In this document: one piece after another, positions 1-6,330 of the stretch | How positions within the stretch are numbered: the stretch's first letter is position 1 | Layout of the letters: the number at the start of each line of letters is the position of its first letter | NCBI GenBank assembly: GCA_029939545.1 | Contig: JAOZSS010000109.1 | Location: forward strand, 1 to 7,909 | Length of the DNA stretch: 7,909 bases | DNA from: Kiritimatiellia bacterium | GTDB lineage: Bacteria > Verrucomicrobiota > Kiritimatiellia > UBA8416 > JABMPJ01 | Direction: 5' to 3' | Translations under genes and position numbers: made by a program | Notes under the pieces: generated by a model | The model's input: the letters and a program-made list of their open reading frames with translations, nothing else | Databases searched by the model: none | What the model was told of the DNA's origin: nothing

Positions 1-64
1 CCCTTTTCCTAGATTATTCCTTTCTTGAGCAGGAGCGGAAGACCGGTTACACCCTTGGATTGGA

Positions 65-79
65 GCGAGCTTCGCTCGC
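65..79. repeat. Short perfect hairpin
   Basis: GCGAGC at 65-70 and GCTCGC at 74-79 are exact reverse complements separated by TTC. No T-run follows on either strand, so an intrinsic terminator is unlikely. It is more likely part of a dispersed intergenic repeat together with the 9-bp repeats downstream. Confidence 0.45.
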
Positions 80-170
80 CAGGAGAATCGCCGACACTAT
101 TGACTCTCACATTGCTGGCGATACGTCCCGCACATCTCGGTTCATCTCTCAGTGGCCGAAGGCCGTGTTT

Positions 171-197
171 CATCCCGTAGATCCTGTTGATCCTGTC
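171..197. repeat. Three 9-bp tandem units (GATCCTGTT-like)
   Basis: The units are CATCCCGTA (171-179), GATCCTGTT (180-188) and GATCCTGTC (189-197); the last two differ only at the final base. The phrase 'gatcctgttgatcctgtc' resembles a motif I recall recurring between genes in several bacterial phyla, including PVC members. That recollection is not verified here. Confidence 0.6.
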
Positions 198-270
198 AAA
201 AGGGTCTTCACAAGAAGTCAAGAGCTCACAACTCAGAAGGTCACTTCCCCATCAGCGCGTGGGTGGAGTT

Positions 271-289
271 CCTGGCGCGTTGCGCCAGG
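271..289. repeat. Perfect 8-bp inverted repeat, 3-nt loop
   Basis: CCTGGCGC (271-278), loop GTT, GCGCCAGG (282-289). It is GC-rich and strong enough to fold in RNA. No T-run follows on either strand, so it is probably not a rho-independent terminator. It lies about 120 bp before the protease start, and its flank at 249-270 resembles the 3' end of rex at 3058-3079. Confidence 0.55.
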
Positions 290-411
290 ATTCACGGCTT
301 GACTCACTAACGGCGGCTGAGCTAGGTTCAGAGGAACATTATACATCGGCGGTGCGAGCAGGAGGGCATCTGTGCTTCACTCAATGCTGCATAGGTTATG
401 GAGTCGGAAGC

Positions 412-2883
412 ATGAGAAAATCGAATAGCCGTGTCACCGTTCGTGGCGATTCACTCACAGTCGTCTTGCTGGCCGCTATAGGCATGCTCACCGCCGCACC
501 TACCTCGAAGGGTGTCGAGACTGGTTGGATAAGCGAAATGATCGCCGTCCCTGAACGCGCTAAGCTTATCGCCGCTCAAAACGGAGTGGACTGGTGTCAG
601 ACGGTTCCGTCCTTTCGCAGTCGATACCCCATCGTGGAAACCGCAGCCTGCCCGACGGAAGGTGATTGTGACATCCCTGCCAACCGCGATGGAGCTGTGC
701 CATCCGGCAGCACACCGGTCAAGTACGTCCGCATCAAGTTCAACGTTTTTCGTAACGATGACGGCAGCAGCCCTGCCGCGAGTCAGTCTGACGTGGATGC
801 CCAGATGGTGCAGCTCAACGCAGATTTTGCACCCTCGCGCATCCAATTCTCTGCCCTTACGGAATTCATCAATTCCACTACGTTCCGCTCGTACGCCGAC
901 CTGGAGGAGACGGCCATGAAGGCTGCTCACGCAGATCAACCCGCTGCCCAGCTCAATGTTTACGTTGTGAACATCGAGGAGGGATACCTGGGTATTGGTA
1001 CGTTTCCATGGGATCCCAACGCCACGGCCACCTACGGCGGGCTAATAATTGATGATGAGTGGTTCGGTGCAGGCCAGAAGACCCTGACGCATGAAGTTGG
1101 CCACTGCCTTGGGTTGTGGCATACGCACCGCGGCGTGACAGAGGTCACCGGTTGCGACGGATGTCGGGAATGGGCCGGTGCTTCGGCCAGTGCACGCGAT
1201 ATCACCGGCGATTTCGCGTCCGATACCGATCCCACACCAGTGAACTACACCTGTTCCGGCCCGGGGGGCACTGACGAATGCAGTGGTGGTGCATGGGGCG
1301 CAACCGATCCCCAGAACTACATGGGCTATGCGTCCGATTCCTGCTATACCGAGTTCTCGCCCCATCAGATGGGCCGAATGCACTGCTGGACTTCTGTAGA
1401 GCTGTCCACATGGCTTGTCCCCGCACCAGAGGGTCTCCTTCAATTCGGCGGCAGTGGTTACTCCATTCCAGAGCCCGGGGGCGTGATGACGGTCTCGGTA
1501 TCGCGCGTGAGCGGTTCAGTCGGTGCGGTTACCGTTGGGTTCACAACAAGCAATGGAACTGCGATGGCGGGTTCCGACTACACAACGACCAATGGGACCT
1601 TGAGCTGGGGCGATGGCGATTCGACACCCAAAACGTTCGAGGTGTCTATCACGGATGATGGAGACGTGGAACTCACTGAGTCGGGCTCGCTCGTTCTGAT
1701 GAATCCTATGGGGGGTGCGAGCTTGGGCTCTCCTTCCACCGTCGAGTTCACAATCCTCGATGATGAGGCGGGTGATTGCGTCAACATCGTTGAGGACCCC
1801 TCCTTCGAAGCCGGTAACCCATGGCCGCTTTGGACCGTTCAGTCTTCGACTGCATTCGGTTCGCCTCTTTGTGACGGAGGCTGTGGCGACGGTGGCGGCA
1901 CAGCCGGCCCTTGGGGGGGAGCGAATTTTGCATGGTTCGGCGGGATTGCCACTGCGGAGACAGCAACTTTGGGACAAGCAGTTACGATACCGCCTGGACA
2001 AGCGACGCTCTACTACTACCTGTGGATAGGCTCTGTTGTGAGTCCGTTCACCGATACGCTAACAGTAAAGCTGGACGGCAATACACTCGACACCCACTTG
2101 GAACCCTCAACTGCAGAACCGGGCTATACGCGTCGGAGTGTAGACGTGTCAGCGTATGCGGATGGGGGGAGCCACGCCTTGTTGTTTGAGTACGTGGGGC
2201 CTCCTGACGGAGGCACGGCCAATTTCTGTGTGGATGATGTGGTTCTGACTGTCTGTCCCGAGTCGTCTGTGGGGATTACGGCGGGGGCGGATGCATATGG
2301 AACCACTATGCCGAGTGGCATCGTACAGGTCGTCTCCGGCTCTTGTACCAGCTTCACGATCAGTGCCGATTCGTATTACCATATCAGCCAGATACTGACA
2401 AACGGCGACGATGTTGCAGGTGCATCAGGCCTCGCAGAGACGAACTTCACATGGTGCAACATAACATCTCCGGGGTCGATATGGGCCTACTTTGACGTGA
2501 ACCTGGCAGCAAGCAACACTCCCGAATGGTGGTTGGCATCGTTTGGGCTTACCAATAATTTTGACCTGGAGGCACTGAACGATCATGACAATGATGGGCT
2601 GCTGACCTGGCAAGAGTGGATCTGTCGGACGGATCCCACGAACGCTTCGTCCGTGTTAACCGTGTCGAATGTAGTCGTGGACACTGAATCAGACCGGATC
2701 ATTCGCTGGCAAAGCGCGCCGGACCGTCTCTATACGATAAGAAGATTGCCTGATCTCGTTTCTGGCACGTCTTCGAACATAGCGACCGGTGTCCCTGCAA
2801 CACCTCCGGTCAATGTTCACACAGACAGCGTGGGAGTGACACTCCCCGTCTTTTACGATGTACTATGTGAGGATGGTCCTTGA
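412..2883 (+). CDS. Secreted M43-type zinc metalloprotease with Calx-beta domain
   Basis: Predicted exported, calcium-stabilised endopeptidase of 823 residues. The ATG at 412 is chosen because GGAG lies 8 nt upstream and the protein then opens with a signal peptide: basic residues, then a hydrophobic core at about 15-28. The protease domain contains HEVGHCLGLWH (227-237), the HExxHxxGxxH zinc site with E228 as catalytic base. It also has a downstream DTDPTP and a Met-turn NYMGY around M304, followed by FSPHQMGRM, all typical of M43 pappalysin-like enzymes. A Calx-beta domain follows (about 342-452), then a Cys-containing beta-sandwich domain (about 456-615, with CDGGCGDGGG). A 'bacterial repeat'-like stretch follows at about 622-710. 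The C-terminal module has NTPEWWLASFGLTN and a canonical EF-hand loop (D724, D726, D728, E735). The module suggests secretion or surface display in Kiritimatiellota. Substrate is unknown. The gene stands alone, with no evident operon partner. Confidence 0.9.
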   Translation: MRKSNSRVTVRGDSLTVVLLAAIGMLTAAPTSKGVETGWISEMIAVPERAKLIAAQNGVDWCQTVPSFRSRYPIVETAACPTEGDCDIPANRDGAVPSGSTPVKYVRIKFNVFRNDDGSSPAASQSDVDAQMVQLNADFAPSRIQFSALTEFINSTTFRSYADLEETAMKAAHADQPAAQLNVYVVNIEEGYLGIGTFPWDPNATATYGGLIIDDEWFGAGQKTLTHEVGHCLGLWHTHRGVTEVTGCDGCREWAGASASARDITGDFASDTDPTPVNYTCSGPGGTDECSGGAWGATDPQNYMGYASDSCYTEFSPHQMGRMHCWTSVELSTWLVPAPEGLLQFGGSGYSIPEPGGVMTVSVSRVSGSVGAVTVGFTTSNGTAMAGSDYTTTNGTLSWGDGDSTPKTFEVSITDDGDVELTESGSLVLMNPMGGASLGSPSTVEFTILDDEAGDCVNIVEDPSFEAGNPWPLWTVQSSTAFGSPLCDGGCGDGGGTAGPWGGANFAWFGGIATAETATLGQAVTIPPGQATLYYYLWIGSVVSPFTDTLTVKLDGNTLDTHLEPSTAEPGYTRRSVDVSAYADGGSHALLFEYVGPPDGGTANFCVDDVVLTVCPESSVGITAGADAYGTTMPSGIVQVVSGSCTSFTISADSYYHISQILTNGDDVAGASGLAETNFTWCNITSPGSIWAYFDVNLAASNTPEWWLASFGLTNNFDLEALNDHDNDGLLTWQEWICRTDPTNASSVLTVSNVVVDTESDRIIRWQSAPDRLYTIRRLPDLVSGTSSNIATGVPATPPVNVHTDSVGVTLPVFYDVLCEDGP

Positions 2884-3052
2884 GCAGAACGGCGCTACTC
2901 TGAAGCGGTTTTCATGAGCGCATATGGAGCTGATCGCATTTGACCCCACCGGCGCTCTTGGCTCTTGGCGTTGGTGAAGCGTCGCGACTCATGCCAGAGA
3001 GGAAGTAGTCGTTTCCCTGTTGGGGCACAGTCGCGTCCATTTGCGGATGTTC
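2884..3052. other. Convergent gap between protease and rex
   Basis: This 169-bp gap separates two converging genes. The only structure I see is an imperfect stem, CACCGGCGC (2947-2955) against GCGTTGGTG (2968-2976), with two mismatches and no T-run. A short direct repeat GCTCTTG lies in its loop. It could act as a weak bidirectional terminator, but support is poor. Confidence 0.25.
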
Positions 3053-3682
3053 CTATGCCATCAGCGCATGGGTCAGCTCCTGGAGACTTGCCAGGATGCG
3101 GGCGTCGGTGACGGCGATGTCGTCGGGGACATTGACATGAACCGGCGAGAGGTTGAGGAGCCCTTTGACCCCGGCTTCCACGAGCAGTTCGGCGACCTCC
3201 TGGGCGGCCGTTGCCGGCACGGCGATCACGCCTATGTCGATCTTGTGTTCTCTAACGAGCTCCGGCACATGGTGCATGCGGTGAACCTCAAGTTCGCCCA
3301 GTTTCAGCCCCGTCTTGAATACGTCGGCATCACAGATGGCCCGGATGAAAAACCCGCGACGCCTAAACTCCTGGTGCAGCGCCAAGGCGCGGCCAAGGTT
3401 ACCGGCACCCACGATGAGTAGGTTCCAGACTTTGTCTGCACCGAGTGCATGAGCCAGAGCGCTTTCCAGTCCCTCGGTCTCATAGCCCCGTTTGGAGACT
3501 CCGGTGAAAGCGAGATGCGAGAGATCCTGGCGGACAGTTGAAGGGGTCAGACTAAGCGCCTCGGCGATCTCGTTCGAGCTCACCCACTCGACCTCACCCG
3601 CACGCATGCCCTGCACAATCGCGTAGTAATTCGTAAACCGCTTCAGAACCGCAGGCGGGACAGCTTTGTCGCCATTCGTCAT
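3053..3682 (-). CDS. rex: Redox-sensing transcriptional repressor Rex
   Basis: A 209-residue protein matching the whole Rex family. Rex dimers bind operators when NADH is low and release when NADH binds, controlling fermentation, respiration and NADH-reoxidation genes. The N-terminal winged helix covers about residues 8-75: PPAVLKRFTNYY, then VSSNEIAEALSLT, then the recognition helix STVRQDLSHL and wing SKRGYE. The Rossmann domain follows, with the dinucleotide motif GAGNLG at 92-97, the VIAVPA strand, and the family-typical NLSPVHVNVP near the C-terminus. The ATG at 3682 is preferred. A TTG at 3703 in the same frame would add seven residues, and a TAG sits two codons before it. Neither start has a strong Shine-Dalgarno. 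It lies 88 bp downstream of the coiled-coil membrane gene on the same strand and may be co-transcribed. I found no convincing Rex operator (TTGTGAA-N4-TTCACAA type) in the window. Confidence 0.93.
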   Translation of the reverse strand: MTNGDKAVPPAVLKRFTNYYAIVQGMRAGEVEWVSSNEIAEALSLTPSTVRQDLSHLAFTGVSKRGYETEGLESALAHALGADKVWNLLIVGAGNLGRALALHQEFRRRGFFIRAICDADVFKTGLKLGELEVHRMHHVPELVREHKIDIGVIAVPATAAQEVAELLVEAGVKGLLNLSPVHVNVPDDIAVTDARILASLQELTHALMA

Positions 3683-3730
3683 AAGTTTAACGATAGCAGG
3701 CAAATTCTACTCAGGCAAGCATGTAGCACT

Positions 3731-3749
3731 GGCCACACGCGGTGCGGCC
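3731..3749. other. Imperfect hairpin between coiled-coil gene and rex
   Basis: GGCC (3731-3734) pairs with GGCC (3746-3749) and CAC (3736-3738) with GTG (3742-3744), with one A/C mismatch and a GCG loop. It sits between the stop of the upstream gene and the rex start. It could attenuate read-through or be an RNA processing site. No T-run follows in the direction of transcription. Confidence 0.3.
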
Positions 3750-3770
3750 CTACACGCCATACTTTGGCCT

Positions 3771-4154
3771 CTACTTTACGAAGAGGAGGTAGGCGGTGCC
3801 TTCGCGCTCGATGCCGTCGATCTCGGCTTTGAGATGGATCGGGGCCTCTGTTCTCCTGCCCACCCTGATGCCGCTGTCTTTGAGCAGGTAGGCACCCAGT
3901 CCAAGCCCGATCAGCAGGAAGAACGCCGCCACGGCGAGGGCCAGGGGCGGCACGACTACATAGCGGCGGTGACTGTCAAAGAAGTCGGAATCGGCCTGCA
4001 GCTTTATCCGTTCGAGCGAGAGCTTCTCGCGCTCGTGGGAAAGCCGCTCACGCTCGAGGGCAATCTTCTCGCGCTCAAGCTCCAGCTCGACCTTGACGTA
4101 CTTCTCGGGTGATGGACGTGTAACGTCTTCGCCCCGTGTGCTTTCTTCGCTCAT
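3771..4154 (-). CDS. Small membrane protein with N-terminal heptad-repeat coiled coil
   Basis: I do not recognise a named family. The 127-residue product has three parts. A charged N-terminus leads into four consecutive seven-residue repeats at 25-52 (ELEREKI, ALERERL, SHEREKL, SLERIKL), which predict a straight coiled coil or a single charged helix. One transmembrane segment lies at about 66-91 (VVVPPLALAVAAFFLL and onward), preceded by HRRY. A short, mostly polar C-terminal tail (92-127) ends with hydrophobic AYLLFVK. The repeats are visible in DNA as well: the 12-mer CTTCTCGCGCTC occurs at 4023-4034 and 4065-4076, exactly two 21-bp units apart. The ATG at 4154 follows a purine-rich AGGGAAGGG. 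It lies upstream of rex on the same strand and diverges from the FabK-like gene. It may scaffold or oligomerise at the inner membrane, but its function is unknown. Confidence 0.75.
   Translation of the reverse strand: MSEESTRGEDVTRPSPEKYVKVELELEREKIALERERLSHEREKLSLERIKLQADSDFFDSHRRYVVVPPLALAVAAFFLLIGLGLGAYLLKDSGIRVGRRTEAPIHLKAEIDGIEREGTAYLLFVK
3999..4082 (-). repeat. Four 21-bp repeats encoding heptads
   Basis: The segment encodes residues 25-52 of the coiled-coil membrane protein as four tandem seven-residue units sharing L-E-R at positions 2-4 or the closely related H-E-R. The repeats have diverged at synonymous positions, so this is an old tandem expansion under protein-level constraint, not a fresh slippage product. 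Confidence 0.65.
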
Positions 4155-4164
4155 GTCGTTTCCC

Positions 4165-4180
4165 TTCCCTATAGAGGGAA
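4165..4180. promoter_or_regulatory. Inverted repeat in divergent intergenic region
   Basis: TTCCCT (4165-4170), spacer ATAG, AGGGAA (4175-4180): perfect 6-bp arms. In the minus-strand transcript the 3' arm overlaps the start of the purine-rich ribosome-binding region of the coiled-coil gene. It could therefore be an operator or a translational hairpin. A second dyad follows at once. Confidence 0.4.
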
Positions 4181-4197
4181 CACTCTACCATTGAGTG
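4181..4197. promoter_or_regulatory. Second inverted repeat in divergent intergenic region
   Basis: CACTC (4181-4185), 7-nt spacer, GAGTG (4193-4197). It directly abuts the dyad at 4165-4180. Two adjacent dyads between divergent genes would fit binding of one or two dimeric regulators, but 5-bp arms can occur by chance. Confidence 0.3.
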
Positions 4198-4300
4198 AGG
4201 GGGGCATTCAAGTGGGCGAATCGTGAAGATTTCGGCGTGGCTAGCAGGAGTCAGGATTCACTATTGTTTCTAACGCCGTGTTGCGCTATGAGTTGACGAC

Positions 4301-4306
4301 AGGAGG
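4301..4306 (+). promoter_or_regulatory. Strong Shine-Dalgarno deciding the FabK-like start
   Basis: AGGAGG lies 7 nt before the ATG at 4314. This selects ATG 4314 over an in-frame GTG at 4278, which would add twelve residues with no family similarity. Confidence 0.85.
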
Positions 4307-4313
4307 ACGAAAT

Positions 4314-5342
4314 ATGAGCGTTGAGCTTACGATTCCACACTTGGAAAAGTTGGGCAAAGCCGGTACGGACTTTCTGGGCGTGCGCTATCCGCTGATCAGT
4401 GGCGGCATGACATGGATCAGTGATTCGTCGCTCGTGAAGGCGGTGCATGATTGCGGCGGCTTCGGTGTGCTGGCAGCCGGAAACATGCCTCCCGAGTTGC
4501 TCGCAGAGGAGATCGATCGCTGCAACGCCATCGGCGGATCCTACGCCGTGAATCTGATCACCATTGCGCCGAATTACGCGGCGCATCGCAAGATCGTGGT
4601 CGAGAAGGATGTCCCCTGCGTCATCTTCGCCGGCAACTTCCCCAAGCGGCAGGCCGTAGAAGAGGTCAAGGCGGCGGGCAGCAAGACGGTGTCGTTCGCT
4701 TCGACGATCTCTATCGCCGAGCAGCAGATCCGTTTTGGCGTGGACGCGTTGATCCTGGAGGGCAGTGAGGCAGGTGGTCACATCGGCCACGTGTCGCTGA
4801 CGATCCTGTTGCAGCAGGTGCTCTTTCACAATCCGTCGGTACCGGTGTTTGTCGCGGGTGGCATTGCAACAGGCAAGATGATTGCCCACCTCCTGCTCAT
4901 GGGCGCAGCCGGCTGCCAAATGGGCACCCGCTTTGTCATGAGCGAGGAGTGCCTGGCGCACGCCAACTTCAAAGAGCGGTTCGTCGCCGCCCGTGCCCGC
5001 GACGCGGTATCGACCCCCGCATTCGACCGCGTTCGTCTGCCGGTTGTGGCCGTGCGCGCCCTGCATAACAAAGGCATGCAGGAGTTCGGCACGCTACAGA
5101 TGGGTCTCCTTCAGCAACTCGACGATGGCTCCCTCACACGCGAAGAAGCACAGATGAAGGTCGAGGAATACTGGATGGGTGCGCTACGGAATGCGGTCGT
5201 CGCCGGCGATATCGACAACGGGTCGCTGATGGCAGGCCAGAGCGTCGGACTGATGGATCGCGTGCAGCCGATGGCAGAGATCTTCGAAGATCTCCTGACC
5301 GAAGCTGAGCAGGAGCTCAGTCGTGTACGAGAGCTTCTGTAG
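4314..5342 (+). CDS. fabK: FabK-type enoyl-ACP reductase II / NMO-superfamily flavoenzyme
   Basis: A 342-residue FMN-dependent TIM-barrel oxidoreductase. FabK reduces enoyl-ACP with NAD(P)H in the last step of fatty-acid elongation; close relatives are nitronate monooxygenases. The N-terminus YPLISGGMTWISDSSLV with GGFGVLAAGN matches FabK better than classical nitronate monooxygenases. The FMN and active-site motif is EGSEAGGHIG (149-158, with His156). Phosphate-binding GGIATG (182-187) and MGTRFVMSEECLAH (203-216) follow. The C-terminal SLMAGQSVGLMD, around residue 310, is also FabK-like. Length is slightly above typical FabK (about 310-325). It begins 159 bp from the divergent coiled-coil gene and ends overlapping apbE by 26 bp tail to tail. 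No other fatty-acid synthesis genes are nearby, so its substrate is inferred only from family resemblance. The symbol is tentative. Confidence 0.75.
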   Translation: MSVELTIPHLEKLGKAGTDFLGVRYPLISGGMTWISDSSLVKAVHDCGGFGVLAAGNMPPELLAEEIDRCNAIGGSYAVNLITIAPNYAAHRKIVVEKDVPCVIFAGNFPKRQAVEEVKAAGSKTVSFASTISIAEQQIRFGVDALILEGSEAGGHIGHVSLTILLQQVLFHNPSVPVFVAGGIATGKMIAHLLLMGAAGCQMGTRFVMSEECLAHANFKERFVAARARDAVSTPAFDRVRLPVVAVRALHNKGMQEFGTLQMGLLQQLDDGSLTREEAQMKVEEYWMGALRNAVVAGDIDNGSLMAGQSVGLMDRVQPMAEIFEDLLTEAEQELSRVRELL

Positions 5343-6330
5343 GCTGTAGATCGACAGCCGCTTGGCCCTGCAAACCGCTGGAGACATGGACCAGACCGTT
5401 CATACCCACGATGACGGCCTCCACCCGTTTCTGCTTCTCAATGAGCTTGAGACCTTCGACGGGTCCGAGCACACAGAGCGACGTCGCCAGCACGTCCCCC
5501 AGTTCGGCACTGGGTGCCACAACCGTGGCACTCATTGCACCGGTGGCGGGTCGGCCGGTGCGCGGGTCCAGAATGTGGTGGTAGCGCTGCCCTTCGTGCT
5601 CAACGAATCGTTCGTAATCACCCGACGTCACAATGCTGACGTTTGAAAGCTTAAGCGCAGCCAGAGCGCGTCCCCGGTCGCGCGGGTGCTTGACCGCCAC
5701 TTCCCATGGCTTCCCATGGCGCATGCCCAGCAGTTTCATGTCGCCGCCTGCATCCACAAGTGCATGTTTTACTCCGTGTTCCTGGAGAAGCAACATGGCG
5801 CGGTCCACCCCATACCCCTTGGCGATGCCCCCCAGGCCCAGTACGGTTCCGACCGGCAGACGCACACTGTTGGCACCCGCATCTACCTCAACACGATCGG
5901 CGCCCACGAAGCTGAGAGCGGCCCGGATCGTGGCCTCGGCAGGAATCACTGGTGGATCGGCCTTGAAATCCCACAACTTACCGACCGAGGCAAAGGTGGG
6001 GTCGAACGCACCGCCGGTAAGCTTCTGCACCGCGATGGCGCGGCCGATGATCGCCGCAAGCTCGCGCGGCACAGTAACGGGCCGTCCGGCCTGCTCGTTA
6101 ATACGGGTCAGCGGCGAGGGTCGCCAGTCGGTCATCAGATCCTCGACGCGACGCAGCTCGGTGATGGCTGCATCGATGGCCCGGTCCAGGGCTGCTGCGT
6201 CCTCACCGATCACAACCAGGCGCAGACTGGTACCCATAACGCCCAGGTCACGCTGGCGTTCGATCAGGGGTTGTGCGGAACAGGGCAGCAGCGATGCCAG
6301 ACACACTACGGCTACCCCGATCCAGCGCAT
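5317..6330 (-). CDS. apbE: Exported FAD:protein FMN transferase (ApbE family)
   Basis: A 337-residue transferase that uses FAD to attach FMN through a phosphoester bond to Ser/Thr of target proteins outside the cytoplasm. A signal peptide covers about residues 1-19 (MRWIGVAVVCLASLL, probable cleavage at CSA-Q). A cysteine at 17 follows LLP, which is a poor lipobox. Family motifs are in order: MGT (32-34), TGGAFDPT (105-112), LGGIAKGYGVD (166-176), VDAGGD (192-197), TSGDYERF (235-242), HHILDPRTGRP (251-261) and the metal-binding region ELGDVLATSL (276-285). All expected motifs are present, so the enzyme should be active. Its ATG overlaps the stop of the barrel gene by one base (TGATG), with little Shine-Dalgarno, indicating translational coupling. 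The natural target is probably encoded in or near the operon. Its 3' end overlaps the opposing FabK-like gene by 26 bp. Confidence 0.95.
   Translation of the reverse strand: MRWIGVAVVCLASLLPCSAQPLIERQRDLGVMGTSLRLVVIGEDAAALDRAIDAAITELRRVEDLMTDWRPSPLTRINEQAGRPVTVPRELAAIIGRAIAVQKLTGGAFDPTFASVGKLWDFKADPPVIPAEATIRAALSFVGADRVEVDAGANSVRLPVGTVLGLGGIAKGYGVDRAMLLLQEHGVKHALVDAGGDMKLLGMRHGKPWEVAVKHPRDRGRALAALKLSNVSIVTSGDYERFVEHEGQRYHHILDPRTGRPATGAMSATVVAPSAELGDVLATSLCVLGPVEGLKLIEKQKRVEAVIVGMNGLVHVSSGLQGQAAVDLQPTEALVHD

Larger units (their letters stand above)
1..411. other. Gene-free upstream region with repeat-like structure
   Basis: No reading frame here looks like a real protein. The open frame of the downstream protease extends back to an ATG at 187, but that extension (residues such as SSQLRRSLPHQRVGG) precedes a clear signal peptide and has repeat-like composition, so I treat it as non-coding. 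The stretch holds a short perfect hairpin at 65-79, a 9-bp tandem repeat at 171-197 and a second perfect hairpin at 271-289. Together these look like an intergenic repeat element. A TTGACT at 299-304 resembles a -35 box but has no convincing -10 partner, so I do not call a promoter. Confidence 0.5.

Noticed and set aside
207..213. TTCACAA, a Rex operator half-site upstream of the protease
   Set aside because: The partner half-site is absent: the bases at the expected spacing do not resemble TTGTGAA.
60..302. 80-codon plus-strand frame containing HPVDPVDPVKRV
   Set aside because: The VDP repeat is simply the translation of the 9-bp DNA repeat; no start signal and no protein-like features elsewhere.
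187..411. 75-codon N-terminal extension of the protease from ATG 187
   Set aside because: The extension would bury the signal peptide, lies in repeat-like sequence, and the ATG at 412 has its own Shine-Dalgarno.
3020..3421. 133-codon plus-strand frame opposite rex
   Set aside because: Antisense to the conserved Rossmann domain of Rex, with no independent support.
4264..4292. TTGTTT...TATGAG as a promoter for the FabK-like gene
   Set aside because: Spacing is 17 bp but both boxes match poorly, and the implied transcript start would abut the Shine-Dalgarno at 4301.
4251..5066. Long open frame (271 codons) antisense to the FabK-like gene
   Set aside because: It mirrors the well-supported FabK coding sequence, has His/Arg/Asp-rich shadow composition and no family resemblance.
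5700..5720. Tandem TTCCCATGGC repeat inside apbE
   Set aside because: The period is 10 bp, so a recent duplication would break the frame, yet ApbE reads through with the expected GKPWEV sequence. Probably coincidental.
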